Shown in pieces: positions 1 to 7,609 of a DNA stretch of 64,000 bases. Below the pieces are notes generated by a model. That model was not told the origin of the DNA. It saw only the letters and a list, made by a program, of their open reading frames with translations, and ran no database searches. Origin of the DNA: Lactobacillus taiwanensis DSM 21401 (GTDB lineage: Bacteria > Bacillota > Bacilli > Lactobacillales > Lactobacillaceae); the NCBI RefSeq assembly GCF_001436695.1, contig NZ_AYZG01000051.1, positions 492,097-556,096 of the forward strand, written 5' to 3'. Numbering within the stretch: position 1 is the first letter of the stretch; every line of letters begins with the position of its first letter. The translations under genes were made by a program, and so were the position numbers.

Positions 1-1
1 T

Positions 2-47
2 CTCCTATTTTAGCAGACTTTTAGCGATGCCAAAATAGGAGGTTTTT
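2..47 (+). promoter_or_regulatory. Hairpin covering the integrase ribosome binding site
   Basis: CTCCTATTTT (2-11) is exactly complementary to AAAATAGGAG (32-41), giving a 10-bp stem with a 20-nt loop, followed by TTTTT (43-47). The 3' arm contains most of the Shine-Dalgarno AGGAGG (37-42) of the integrase, whose ATG is at 51. The structure could be the terminator of a gene left of the window, a translational block on the integrase, or both. The pairing is seen directly; the function is inferred. Confidence 0.55.
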
Positions 48-50
48 ATT

Positions 51-1169
51 ATGCCTAAAAGGAATAAACACATAAAACAATATAAATTAAAAAATGGTGA
101 TGTTCGTTACATGTTCCATGCTTATTTAGGTAAAGATCCTGTAACTGGGCAACCTATCCAAATCACTAAAAGGAAATTTGCTACTTATAATGAAGCGAAA
201 GAAGTTTATGATGAGTTTATCGCTAAAGGCGTTAAAGGCTATATTAAGCCTAAACAACATACAGTAGATGAAGTTTATAAGGTATGGTTTGAAGCCTATA
301 AAGAGACCGTTAAACAATCTACAGCTAATAAAACAGCGATTAATTATAAGGTGCATATCAAGCCATGGTTTGGGAATGAGTATATAGATCAAATTGATAC
401 TGCCAAATTTCAGTCTTGGGTTAACTCACTTTATAAAAATTTAGTTAAGTACAAAGAAGTCATTAATCGATTTAGTCAAATTTATGATTATGGGGCTGCA
501 TTAAGATATTGTCAAAAAATATATAATCCAGTTAATGCAGTTATTATTCCTCGAAAGACAAAAAGACGTCGTAGAAATATTCAAAAAAATTTCTATACTT
601 TAGACCAACTAAAGCAATTTTTGAAAGTTGCAGAAAAACAAAATTATCGTAGCTATACTTATTTTCTCTTGCTCGCTACTTCAGGAATTAGAAAATCCGA
701 AGCATTAGCTTTAACTTGGTCCGATATTGATTGGAAAGCCAAAACTGTTTCCATCACAAAAACTTTAGCTTTAGGAATGGATAATAAATTAATTGTTCAA
801 ACACCTAAAAGTTTAACTTCAAATCGGCCAATTCCACTTACTGAACATATGATTACTGTTCTTAAAGAATATCGAAAACAGCAAAAAATTATATGCCCTA
901 TCATTTTTCATGGCATTAGTAGTAATTACGTTAATCTTTCAAAACCTGATAGATGGCTACAAGCAGTTTACAACGCCGATAAATCACTTAAAAAGATCAC
1001 GATTCACGGTTTTAGACATACTTATGCTACTCTTAACAAGAATCAAGAAAGAACTGATGTGGAAGCAGTTATGGGACATAACAGTGTAGAAATGACTGAA
1101 CATTATACTCATGCCACTCAAGAAGGAATGGAAAATATCAGAAGTTATATGAACTCGTTAAATATTTAA
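51..1169 (+). CDS. int: Tyrosine recombinase / phage-type integrase
   Basis: 372-residue site-specific recombinase of the phage integrase family, acting on DNA at an attachment site. An AP2-like arm-binding region lies around residues 5-65, a SAM-like core-binding domain around 70-165, and the catalytic domain from about 180 to the end. The active-site residues are visible: R214 (SGIRKSEAL), K253, H319 and R322 (HGFRH), H343 (MGHNS) and nucleophile Y352. Length is normal and it looks intact. AGGAGG sits 8 nt before the ATG, inside a hairpin. It runs towards the 3' end of the tmRNA gene 86 bp away, the common layout for elements that use ssrA as attB. No excisionase is in the window. Whether it belongs to a prophage, a satellite or a genomic island cannot be told here. 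Confidence 0.93.
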   Translation: MPKRNKHIKQYKLKNGDVRYMFHAYLGKDPVTGQPIQITKRKFATYNEAKEVYDEFIAKGVKGYIKPKQHTVDEVYKVWFEAYKETVKQSTANKTAINYKVHIKPWFGNEYIDQIDTAKFQSWVNSLYKNLVKYKEVINRFSQIYDYGAALRYCQKIYNPVNAVIIPRKTKRRRRNIQKNFYTLDQLKQFLKVAEKQNYRSYTYFLLLATSGIRKSEALALTWSDIDWKAKTVSITKTLALGMDNKLIVQTPKSLTSNRPIPLTEHMITVLKEYRKQQKIICPIIFHGISSNYVNLSKPDRWLQAVYNADKSLKKITIHGFRHTYATLNKNQERTDVEAVMGHNSVEMTEHYTHATQEGMENIRSYMNSLNI

Positions 1170-1180
1170 AAAATCGTTTA

Positions 1181-1202
1181 TTGTATCAAAATTGTATCAA
1201 AA
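1181..1202 (+). repeat. Tandem 11-bp repeat TTGTATCAAAA x2
   Basis: TTGTATCAAAA occurs at 1181-1191 and again immediately at 1192-1202, between the integrase stop and the tmRNA 3' end. Short direct repeats next to an integrase gene are often arm-type binding sites for its N-terminal domain. That role is inferred from position only. Confidence 0.5.
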
Positions 1203-1210
1203 ATAAATAA

Positions 1211-1246
1211 AAACCGCTCTAAATGTTGATATAGAGCGGTTTTTAT
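1211..1246. terminator. Bidirectional terminator between integrase and tmRNA
   Basis: ACCGCTCTA (1213-1221) pairs with TAGAGCGGT (1232-1240). It is followed by TTTTTATT on the plus strand and by TTTTTATTTATTT on the minus strand, so it can end both the integrase transcript and the tmRNA transcript. Confidence 0.8.
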
Positions 1247-1255
1247 TCTTATCTA

Positions 1256-1618
1256 TGGAGATGAGGGGAATTGAACCCCTGTCCAAACGTATTTCGTCGC
1301 TAACCTCTACGATCATAGTTATATTACTTAAATTCGCTTTGATAAAACGCCATATAACAGGGCTAAACTATCAAAACTAACCCAAGAATCTTATTTCTAA
1401 CTATTAAGGTAAGTAGTTAAACGTAGCTCGTTAAATGGTAAGACCCGCAGACAGACACGAGCAATCCGTCATTGGATCACGCAGGCTGACTAAGCAGCTA
1501 CTGCGTAAGAATTTTCGTTATTTGCAGTTATAATTTAACTGTGACGTTTTTAACGTAGACGTGACCTACGAATCGCAGTCACCGCGAATCTACGCCTGTC
1601 GAATCCCAAAACATCCCC
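1256..1618 (-). ncRNA. ssrA: Transfer-messenger RNA (tmRNA)
   Basis: tmRNA rescues stalled ribosomes with SmpB by adding a degradation tag. The minus strand begins GGGGATG (1618-1612) and ends CATCTCC plus discriminator A (1263-1256), forming the tRNA-like acceptor arm. The T arm carries GGGGTTCAATTCCCC. The tag frame at 1525-1490 encodes ANNENSYAVAA followed by TAG, the expected form of a ssrA tag with a hydrophobic AA end. The downstream bases are ATA, so the 3' CCA is not encoded. The integrase gene sits beyond the 3' end. smpB is about 28 kb away in this window. Confidence 0.95.
1490..1525 (-). other. tmRNA proteolysis-tag reading frame
   Basis: Eleven codons from the resume codon GCA (1525-1523) to TAG (1492-1490): ANNENSYAVAA. 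The AVAA end fits recognition by ClpXP-type proteases; the ClpP subunit is at 40020-40607. Confidence 0.9.
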
Positions 1619-1630
1619 AGATGCTTCAAT

Positions 1631-1660
1631 GGTATCACACTCACAATTAAAAATCCACAA
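1631..1660 (-). promoter_or_regulatory. Possible tmRNA promoter
   Basis: On the minus strand TTGTGG (1660-1655) is followed 18 bp later by GATACC (1636-1631) with an upstream TG. The start would fall close to the mature 5' end at 1618. The -10 is a weak match, so this is tentative. Confidence 0.3.
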
Positions 1661-1674
1661 ACTACTATTCTCTA

Positions 1675-2874
1675 TTACTTATCTAATTTAGCCAAGCGTA
1701 CAACATCTCTAGCAATCATTAATTCCTCATTGGTTGGAACAATCATTGCATCAATTTTTGAATCTGGTGTAGTAATTTTCCCCTCACGGTTAGCCTTATT
1801 AGCGTCTTCATCATATTTAAGTCCAAGCCAAGTAAGACCATCCATAATTTGCTTTCTAACACTTGCATCATGTTCACCAATTCCGGCAGTAAAGACCAAA
1901 ACGTCTAATCCGCCCATTTCAGTCATATAAGCACCAATATAACGAACAATTCTATTAATGAAAACATCCTTAGTAAGCTTAGCCTGTTGATCACCATTCT
2001 TAATAGCTTTTTCAATATCTCTCATATCTGGTGAAACACCTGAAAGACCAAGTAAACCAGATTCGGTGTTAAGCATTTTAATAACTTCGTTAAAGCTACC
2101 AATATCACCCTTCTTCATAATAAATTGAAGAAGAGATGGATCAACGTCACCACTTCGAGTACTCATTGTAATACCTGCAACAGGACTGAATCCCATAGAA
2201 GTATCAAAAGATTTTCCATCTTTGATTGCAGTAACTGATGCACCACTTCCTAAATGGCAAATAACCATCTTTAAATCTTCTACAGGCTTATTTAAAAGAT
2301 CTGCTGTACGACGAGAAACATAACGTGCAGAAGTTCCGTGAGCACCATATTTTCTAGCACGGAATTTTTCATAGTATTTATAAGGTACTGAATATAAATA
2401 TTGAACTGGATCTAAAGTTTGGTGGAAAGAAGTATCAAAAACAGCAACTTCTGGTACATTTGGTAAAACTTTCATAAAAGCATAGATTCCATCAGCTTCA
2501 GCTGGGTTATGTAAAGGTGCATAATCGCTAATGTTATAAATCTTCCAAAGATTATCCTTAGTAATAATAGTACTGTCAGTAAATTCCTCACCACCAGCAA
2601 CAACACGGTGACCCACACCAGCTATATCATCTAAAGAATCAATAACGTTATATTCTTTAAGCCAATTAAGTAGCTTTTGAACAGCTTCTTCCTGAGTAGC
2701 AATATCATTTTCTTCATCATGTTGACTACCGTCTGCTAGTGTCATTGTAAATACTGACCCTGGTAAACCAACTCGGTCAGCCATACCAGATGCAATTACT
2801 TCTTCATTATCAAGAGAGAACAATTTGTACTTAAATGATGAGCTACCTGAGTTTACTGCTAAAACTTTTTTCAT
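1675..2874 (-). CDS. ackA: Acetate kinase
   Basis: Acetate kinase (399 aa) interconverts acetyl phosphate and acetate with ADP/ATP in the cytoplasm, giving ATP by substrate-level phosphorylation. The N-terminal phosphate-binding motif VNSGSSSFK (residues 7-15) and GHRVVAGGE (88-96) are present, as are FDTSFHQT, HLGSGASV, the MSTRSGDVDP loop and FTAGIGEH near residue 330. Length matches the family. TAGAGGT precedes the ATG. It is the last gene after the comG operon and the YtxK-like methyltransferase, a conserved neighbourhood in Lactobacillales and Bacillales. Phosphotransacetylase, its pathway partner, is at 24934-25911, not linked. No terminator is evident before the tmRNA. Confidence 0.97.
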   Translation of the reverse strand: MKKVLAVNSGSSSFKYKLFSLDNEEVIASGMADRVGLPGSVFTMTLADGSQHDEENDIATQEEAVQKLLNWLKEYNVIDSLDDIAGVGHRVVAGGEEFTDSTIITKDNLWKIYNISDYAPLHNPAEADGIYAFMKVLPNVPEVAVFDTSFHQTLDPVQYLYSVPYKYYEKFRARKYGAHGTSARYVSRRTADLLNKPVEDLKMVICHLGSGASVTAIKDGKSFDTSMGFSPVAGITMSTRSGDVDPSLLQFIMKKGDIGSFNEVIKMLNTESGLLGLSGVSPDMRDIEKAIKNGDQQAKLTKDVFINRIVRYIGAYMTEMGGLDVLVFTAGIGEHDASVRKQIMDGLTWLGLKYDEDANKANREGKITTPDSKIDAMIVPTNEELMIARDVVRLAKLDK

Positions 2875-2894
2875 TTTATATACCTCTATATAAA

Positions 2895-3896
2895 TTATTT
2901 TTTATCGTTTTGATACCAGTCATTTAATTTCATATTAAATGCTACTAGAGAATCTGGTTTCTTTAAAGAATCTAACTTAGCTACCAATACTTCACGCTCT
3001 ACAGCTTTTTCACCATGATTTTGGAAAACTAAAATTGATTTTTGCTGAACTTTACTTGAAAACATATCATCAGGCAAATCAACAATTGTTTGAATATTTA
3101 CTTTTTTAGCTAACCAAGTCATAAATTCAGTTGATCCCTTACCTGTAAATAATAACTTTGGTACCACTAAAAATGCAAATCCGTCACGCTTAAGATTATT
3201 CACAATTTGTTCAATAAACAAAGTATGAGCAAAAGAATGTCCCTCTTTAGCATGATTTTCAAAACGTTGAGCATTGTTATCTAGCGGATAGTAACCAACT
3301 GGTATGTCACTCACTATCACATCAGCTTTTTGAATCATCCATGGATCTAACGCATCTTGACAATATAAATCAATTTTCAAATCTTCAAGATGAGCACCAA
3401 TATCTGCTAAATCTAATAACGATTCATCATTATCAATTCCAATCAAATGGTAATTGTTTTGCGAGTGATTTTCTTGAATTAATTGTCTAATAATCGAATA
3501 AAGCAAATTTCCTGTTCCAATAGCGGGATCAACCACTGTCTTTTCTCCAGCTGGGACGATTTTTTGCCAAATTAAAGCAATTACTGTAGCAATTACTGAA
3601 GGGGTTGGCATTAAATTATAATCACTAGCGTCTTGAGCAATAGCTTTTAAAGTTAACAAGGTGAATACCTGCACCTTTAAGGATCGTGGTAAATTCTCAT
3701 AATTCAATTGACGATATTCTTCAGTCAACTTAGCAACAGTTTCCTTATCAGGAGCACCTGACTCAACTTTGATTTTTCCATTTTCTAAATTATCAAAAGT
3801 CTCTGTTAGTGCAGATGAGAAAGAAACATTTAACGCTTTTTGCAAATGCTCGACTGCTGTCTGAAATTTCGGATACAATTCTTCTACTTTTTGCAT
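2895..3896 (-). CDS. YtxK-like class I SAM-dependent methyltransferase
   Basis: A 333-residue protein of the N6-adenine methylase fold found downstream of comG operons (YtxK in Bacillus). The helical N-terminal part covers about residues 1-100. The SAM-binding motif I VDPAIGTGN is at 122-130, an acidic motif II (IGIDNDESLLD) near 152-162, and the catalytic-type motif SDIPVGYYP at 196-204, which replaces the NPPY of DNA adenine methylases. There is no restriction partner or target-recognition domain nearby, so the substrate is unknown and a restriction-modification role is unlikely. It lies between comGG and ackA, 20 bp before ackA, and probably shares their transcript. Confidence 0.82.
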   Translation of the reverse strand: MQKVEELYPKFQTAVEHLQKALNVSFSSALTETFDNLENGKIKVESGAPDKETVAKLTEEYRQLNYENLPRSLKVQVFTLLTLKAIAQDASDYNLMPTPSVIATVIALIWQKIVPAGEKTVVDPAIGTGNLLYSIIRQLIQENHSQNNYHLIGIDNDESLLDLADIGAHLEDLKIDLYCQDALDPWMIQKADVIVSDIPVGYYPLDNNAQRFENHAKEGHSFAHTLFIEQIVNNLKRDGFAFLVVPKLLFTGKGSTEFMTWLAKKVNIQTIVDLPDDMFSSKVQQKSILVFQNHGEKAVEREVLVAKLDSLKKPDSLVAFNMKLNDWYQNDKK

Positions 3897-3965
3897 TTTT
3901 CTTCCTTCTTTTATATTCCTTCTAATATTTTATAGGTATCCTTAAAGACTGGCAAGCGATCATTA

Positions 3966-4121
3966 TTACTTAGAAAAATAATTTATTAAAGCTATGTTAC
4001 TTTCCATATGTTCAGCGAAAATTTGCTGATATCCTATCACAAAGGCTATACAGATATTAATTAACAAAATACTACTTATCAAAGCACTTCCATTAACTCT
4101 TCTTGCTTTCCTTTTTATCAT
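3966..4121 (-). CDS. comGG: Short ComGG-like competence pseudopilin
   Basis: A 51-codon frame starts at ATG 4121 inside the end of comGF (29-nt overlap) and stops at TAA 3968-3966. The product begins MIKRKARRVNG, has one hydrophobic segment at about residues 12-34, and ends with a short polar tail (EHMESNIALINYFSK). A basic N-terminus, then a glycine, then a hydrophobic helix is the type IV prepilin plan, but the usual Glu at +5 after the glycine is replaced (SALIS). Position after comGF and overlap with it match comGG in other comG operons. It is short for ComGG, so it may be reduced or truncated. It is easily missed because of its size. Confidence 0.6.
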   Translation of the reverse strand: MIKRKARRVNGSALISSILLINICIAFVIGYQQIFAEHMESNIALINYFSK

Positions 4122-4605
4122 CTTTTAATTCTTTCTTCTCTTTTGGTAAATTCGTCTTAAAGAACATTTCGCTCTGTCTACCATCATTTTCAGTTACTAA
4201 AATTGTAAAAGAATCATCTGTAGTGGAACATTTTATTCTTTTTACTTTAAAAAGTAGAGGCATATGTCCACCCTCATCTGTCCTCATTCTTAAAGTATCA
4301 TTCGGACTTACATCGATTGCATAAATATCATAAATCGGATCCCCATTCTTTTTCTTCTTATTTGATAACTTCTTTAGCAGCACTTTAGTAGGATCTGATC
4401 CAGTTCTGCTTACTTCAACATGACCACTTTCTTTTAAGAAATTATTTACTTGCACATAACTATAAGTTATTTCATTTACACCACTTTTTTGATGATTAAT
4501 TTTTCTTAATGTACTTACAAGTCCAAACAATATTTGAACGCAAGCTATAGTTACTGCAATCGCAAAAACTGCTTCTAATAAAGTAAATCCTCTTATTTTC
4601 TTCAT
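4093..4605 (-). CDS. comGF: Competence minor pseudopilin ComGF
   Basis: A 170-residue minor pseudopilin of the transformation pilus. The prepilin signature KIRG-FTLLE is at residues 3-11 (cleavage after G6, Glu at +5), followed by the hydrophobic helix to about residue 29. The rest is a soluble domain, ending in a very lysine-rich tail (about 150-170). It starts 5 nt after comGE ends and overlaps comGG. The assignment to ComGF rests on the order of genes and size; the C-terminal sequence is poorly conserved in this family. Confidence 0.8.
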   Translation of the reverse strand: MKKIRGFTLLEAVFAIAVTIACVQILFGLVSTLRKINHQKSGVNEITYSYVQVNNFLKESGHVEVSRTGSDPTKVLLKKLSNKKKKNGDPIYDIYAIDVSPNDTLRMRTDEGGHMPLLFKVKRIKCSTTDDSFTILVTENDGRQSEMFFKTNLPKEKKELKDDKKESKKS

Positions 4606-4610
4606 TACTT

Positions 4611-4829
4611 TTACCTATAATAAAGTCGATCATGAACTAAAAGTGTCTTTTTATCACTATGACGAAAAATATATTCCGCATATGCCTTATCTACACGTTT
4701 CTCAACTTGCTGTTCAGTATGCTTATTGTGTCTAATGGTCATCCCTAAAAGGATCACCCCTAAACAAGCAATTGTAAATCCAACACAAGCTTCCCATAAA
4801 ATAAAGCCCTTTACTCTCTTATTCTTCAA
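4611..4829 (-). CDS. comGE: Competence minor pseudopilin ComGE
   Basis: A 72-residue protein with the prepilin-type start KRVKG-FILWE (cleavage after G8, Glu at +5) and a hydrophobic helix to about residue 30, then a short polar domain. It overlaps the end of comGD by 11 nt and precedes comGF. Position and size fit ComGE; sequence alone would only say type IV pseudopilin. It would join the ComGC pilus as a minor subunit at the membrane. Confidence 0.75.
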   Translation of the reverse strand: MKNKRVKGFILWEACVGFTIACLGVILLGMTIRHNKHTEQQVEKRVDKAYAEYIFRHSDKKTLLVHDRLYYR

Positions 4830-5235
4830 TCATTCTTCCCCATGCCATTTGTAATTTTATTTTCTTTTCCTTATTGCCATTTCTTACTGTGATTGTCCTT
4901 GGTGAAACTCTTCCGTGGTTATTAATATATAAATTGTCTAGATTATATACTTTTACATGACGATCCAAATAAATTTTTGATGCTCTATCTGAACCCTTTA
5001 TTTCTATTGACGAATTATTATCAAAATACAAAAATATATAATTCTTTTTTTCTACAGTTGCCAAATGCATATATTTGTTAATTGTTGATTTTATTTGTCT
5101 CGTTGAATTATCTAATATCATCTGTTCCTTAATATTTTTCACATAAAGTGTGGGCATCAATATGAGTAAGCAAGTAACAGTCAATGTAATTATGGTTTCA
5201 ATTAAAGTAAAACCTTTTATTCTATTCAAAATCAT
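4819..5235 (-). CDS. comGD: Competence minor pseudopilin ComGD
   Basis: 138 residues with the prepilin signature RIKG-FTLIE (cleavage after G8, Glu13) and a hydrophobic helix to about residue 28. The C-terminal half is a beta-rich soluble domain. It starts 4 nt inside the end of comGC and ends inside comGE, so translation is probably coupled. Its place as the second pilin gene after comGC gives the ComGD name. Minor pseudopilins prime assembly of the DNA-uptake pilus. Confidence 0.82.
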   Translation of the reverse strand: MILNRIKGFTLIETIITLTVTCLLILMPTLYVKNIKEQMILDNSTRQIKSTINKYMHLATVEKKNYIFLYFDNNSSIEIKGSDRASKIYLDRHVKVYNLDNLYINNHGRVSPRTITVRNGNKEKKIKLQMAWGRMIEE

Positions 5236-5528
5236 TTTTGAGGTAATTTTTCATATCTTTCTTTCTGTTTTTGAGAAATGTATTCTTTCTTCACCAACTC
5301 TTCTAATGATGTTCCATCCCCATTATCTTCAGCCAACTGTCTTTGAGTCTCAATAGTCGTACGTAAAGCTTCATCAGTTTTACTAGTAGCTCTTTCTTTT
5401 TGCCTACTTAAACCTGGAACAATTAATAAGATCAACATCGCAATGATGGCAATTACAATTACCATTTCAACTAAAGTAAAGCCTTTTACTCGCTTATTTC
5501 TATTAATAAAATTCTTTAATTTCTTCAT
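5232..5528 (-). CDS. comGC: Major competence pseudopilin ComGC
   Basis: 98-residue major subunit of the competence pilus. The class III signal RVKG-FTLVEM is at residues 13-22, with processing expected after G16 by ComC peptidase (not in this window) and Glu21 at +5. The hydrophobic assembly helix runs to about residue 42. The mature part continues with a charged helix (SRQKERATSKTDEALRTTIE) and a short tail, as in other ComGC proteins. Lies 13 nt after comGB and overlaps comGD. Length is typical. Confidence 0.92.
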   Translation of the reverse strand: MKKLKNFINRNKRVKGFTLVEMVIVIAIIAMLILLIVPGLSRQKERATSKTDEALRTTIETQRQLAEDNGDGTSLEELVKKEYISQKQKERYEKLPQK

Positions 5529-5541
5529 TCTTCTTTCTCCT

Positions 5542-6543
5542 CTACATCATTTCCATTAAGTGATACATTGGCATCAAAATTTTTAAATACATTCCTAAAA
5601 TACAAATCCCAATAAAGATAAAACATATTGGTTGCAAATTAACGATTAAATTGTTTAATTTGAAATTCAATTCATAAAAAAGTGTCTTACTAAGGAGCAA
5701 TGCTCTTTTACCGATCTCACTCCTAGTCGCACCTGTTTCTAGTAGCATAACTAAATTATTTGGAATAAAATATTCTGTTTCAATAATTTTCTTAATCTCA
5801 ACGCCACTCTCTAATTGCATCCTTACTCTTTTACCTAATACCTGCTGCAGGGAATTTTCTGGCTGCATAGCTGCTAATTGACAAATTTTCTGTAATGAAA
5901 ATCCATTAATCAATAAAGTTGCTAAATCAGAAATAACTAAATAATGAACATATAGATTAAGAACTTTACCAATTACTGGAAACTTAGTTAATTTTTTTAA
6001 AGCAAAATAATCTTGCTGATTTAATAATTGTATTGTTTTGATAACAAAAACAATCGCAATTACTACTAAAATTAATAGTCCTCCTAGCATTAAATTACTA
6101 GTCCAATCACTATCAAGCATTTCAGTTTTTAAAAAGGTCTGCATGCAAATTAATAAACTAATCATCATCCCAACTAATAAAGCCGGGTAAGCCAATTCAC
6201 TTTTTAATTTTTTTAATTGCTTATTTTTTAATCGAATTAATTCACTAAGTTGTTCTAAACACGATAATAAATTTCCATCAATAACAGCCATATTTATTTG
6301 AGCCGCTAAAGTACTTGAAAAACCAATTTCATGTAATGCGTCTCCTAAAGAAACGCCAGCTTCCACTTTTTTACTCACATAATTTAACTGATTCGAATGC
6401 TCATCCCAAACTTTAGGTAAAAGGCTCAAACTAGCATTTAACGAATACCCATTAACGAGCGCTTGCCTTAAATAATCAATAAATATTAGCTGATCTGCGC
6501 TCTTTAATTTATCCCTGTTCAAAACGCTGTCTAGTATTTTCAC
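5542..6543 (-). CDS. comGB: Competence pilus assembly membrane protein ComGB
   Basis: 333-residue polytopic protein of the type II secretion F / PilC family, the membrane platform on which ComGA drives pilus assembly. Two T2SSF domains are recognisable: one near residues 20-140 with the G-S-L-A-L-like cytoplasmic helices (VEAGVSLGDALHEIG), the second near 195-310 (LESGVEIKKIIETEYFIP). Hydrophobic segments lie near residues 117-137, 150-170 and 305-328. The start overlaps the end of comGA by 35 nt, so they are translationally linked. Confidence 0.92.
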   Translation of the reverse strand: MKILDSVLNRDKLKSADQLIFIDYLRQALVNGYSLNASLSLLPKVWDEHSNQLNYVSKKVEAGVSLGDALHEIGFSSTLAAQINMAVIDGNLLSCLEQLSELIRLKNKQLKKLKSELAYPALLVGMMISLLICMQTFLKTEMLDSDWTSNLMLGGLLILVVIAIVFVIKTIQLLNQQDYFALKKLTKFPVIGKVLNLYVHYLVISDLATLLINGFSLQKICQLAAMQPENSLQQVLGKRVRMQLESGVEIKKIIETEYFIPNNLVMLLETGATRSEIGKRALLLSKTLFYELNFKLNNLIVNLQPICFIFIGICILGMYLKILMPMYHLMEMM

Positions 6544-7483
6544 TAATCTTTCCTCGCTTAACTAATTGATCTAAATTATTTTTCCATTCAGCAAGATCAG
6601 CTCGATTATTACTAGTTATCGCATCGAATAATCTTTCTCCATAACCAACATCCATCAAGCACCCTAAGCTATCTTTATTTTCTATTGGCAATAAACGTTG
6701 GTAAGAAACCGCTGTTAAACAATTTTCTAATTCATCCCTAGTGATTCCTAAACCTTCTAACCGTGAAATTGTCTGTAAGGCCGTTTTAGCGTGTACAGTT
6801 GCAAAAACTAAGTGCCCACTCAAAGCAGCATTAATACTAATTCTTGCTGTGTCTGTATCCCGAATTTCACCAATAATTAAAATATCCGGTCGGTGCCTTA
6901 AAGCAGCTTTTAACAAATCGGGATAAGTAATACCAGCAATTATATTCACCTGTGTTTGTAAAAACTCTGGTTGCCAAACTTCTACAGGATCTTCAATTGT
7001 CATAACAATTTTATTTTTTCCAGCTAACCTCGCTAATTCATACATTGATGACGTCTTACCTGAACCTGTTGGTCCACTAGTAATTATTAGTCCTCGCTGC
7101 CGAGTTAAATTTTCTAATAGGGTTAATTGTTCAGGAAAGAAATAGGTATTGTTTTTTTCTCCATAAATTAATCTAATTACTAATGATTCATAGCCAGAAA
7201 ATTCTCCAATACTTGAAAAACGCAAGAAGACACTTTCTGAATTTATGATAGTTTGATATGAACCTACCTGTGGTCTTCTGTGCTCTGCAATGTCCATCTG
7301 TGCTTGAAATTTGAAGTAATTCAATAATTCTTTTCCAGTTTTAAAATCTATTTCCTTTACTTGCCTTAACCCCGCTGCTGTTCGCAATTTTATCTCGTAA
7401 TTTGCTTTAGCAGGAAAAATAAACACATCACTTGCTCTTTCTTCAACTGCCGTTCCTAAAACTTCTTTAGCTAATAAATTCAT
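6509..7483 (-). CDS. comGA: Competence pilus ATPase ComGA
   Basis: 324-residue traffic ATPase of the GspE/PilB family that powers assembly of the DNA-uptake pilus. Walker A GPTGSGKT is at residues 137-144, the Asp box MTIEDPVE at 161-168, Walker B LIIGEIRDT at 202-210 and the His box GHLVFATVHA at 223-232. It is first in the comG operon, starts with a strong GGAGGG site 7 nt upstream, and is preceded by the yebC terminator and a possible competence sigma-factor box. The zinc-binding tetracysteine motif of many GspE proteins is absent, as is usual for ComGA. Confidence 0.95.
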   Translation of the reverse strand: MNLLAKEVLGTAVEERASDVFIFPAKANYEIKLRTAAGLRQVKEIDFKTGKELLNYFKFQAQMDIAEHRRPQVGSYQTIINSESVFLRFSSIGEFSGYESLVIRLIYGEKNNTYFFPEQLTLLENLTRQRGLIITSGPTGSGKTSSMYELARLAGKNKIVMTIEDPVEVWQPEFLQTQVNIIAGITYPDLLKAALRHRPDILIIGEIRDTDTARISINAALSGHLVFATVHAKTALQTISRLEGLGITRDELENCLTAVSYQRLLPIENKDSLGCLMDVGYGERLFDAITSNNRADLAEWKNNLDQLVKRGKISENTRQRFEQG

Positions 7484-7509
7484 TTTTCATCCCTCCTTTG
7501 TAATACACT

Positions 7510-7517
7510 TATTAGTA
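7510..7517 (-). promoter_or_regulatory. Possible competence (cin-box-like) promoter element of comG
   Basis: On the minus strand TACTAATA lies 27 nt before the comGA start. It differs by one base from the streptococcal cin box TACGAATA used by the competence sigma factor ComX. A T-rich stretch lies upstream. There is no good vegetative -10/-35 in this short gap between the yebC terminator and comGA. The match is short, so this is suggestive only. Confidence 0.4.
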
Positions 7518-7565
7518 CGCAAAAAATGGACGAATTTTTTTATTTTTTATAAAAATTGGACAAAA

Positions 7566-7596
7566 AAATAGACTCAGAAAAACCTGAGTCTATTTT
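7566..7596 (-). terminator. Terminator of yebC
   Basis: TAGACTCAG (7569-7577) pairs with CTGAGTCTA (7584-7592), loop AAAAAC on the plus strand. On the minus strand the stem is followed by TTTTTTTG, separating yebC from comGA. Confidence 0.85.
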
Positions 7597-7609
7597 CAAT
7601 TAAATAAAA

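Noticed and set aside
126..392. 88-codon minus-strand frame within the integrase gene
   Set aside because: It is antisense to a well-supported gene, with no ribosome site or recognisable protein features.
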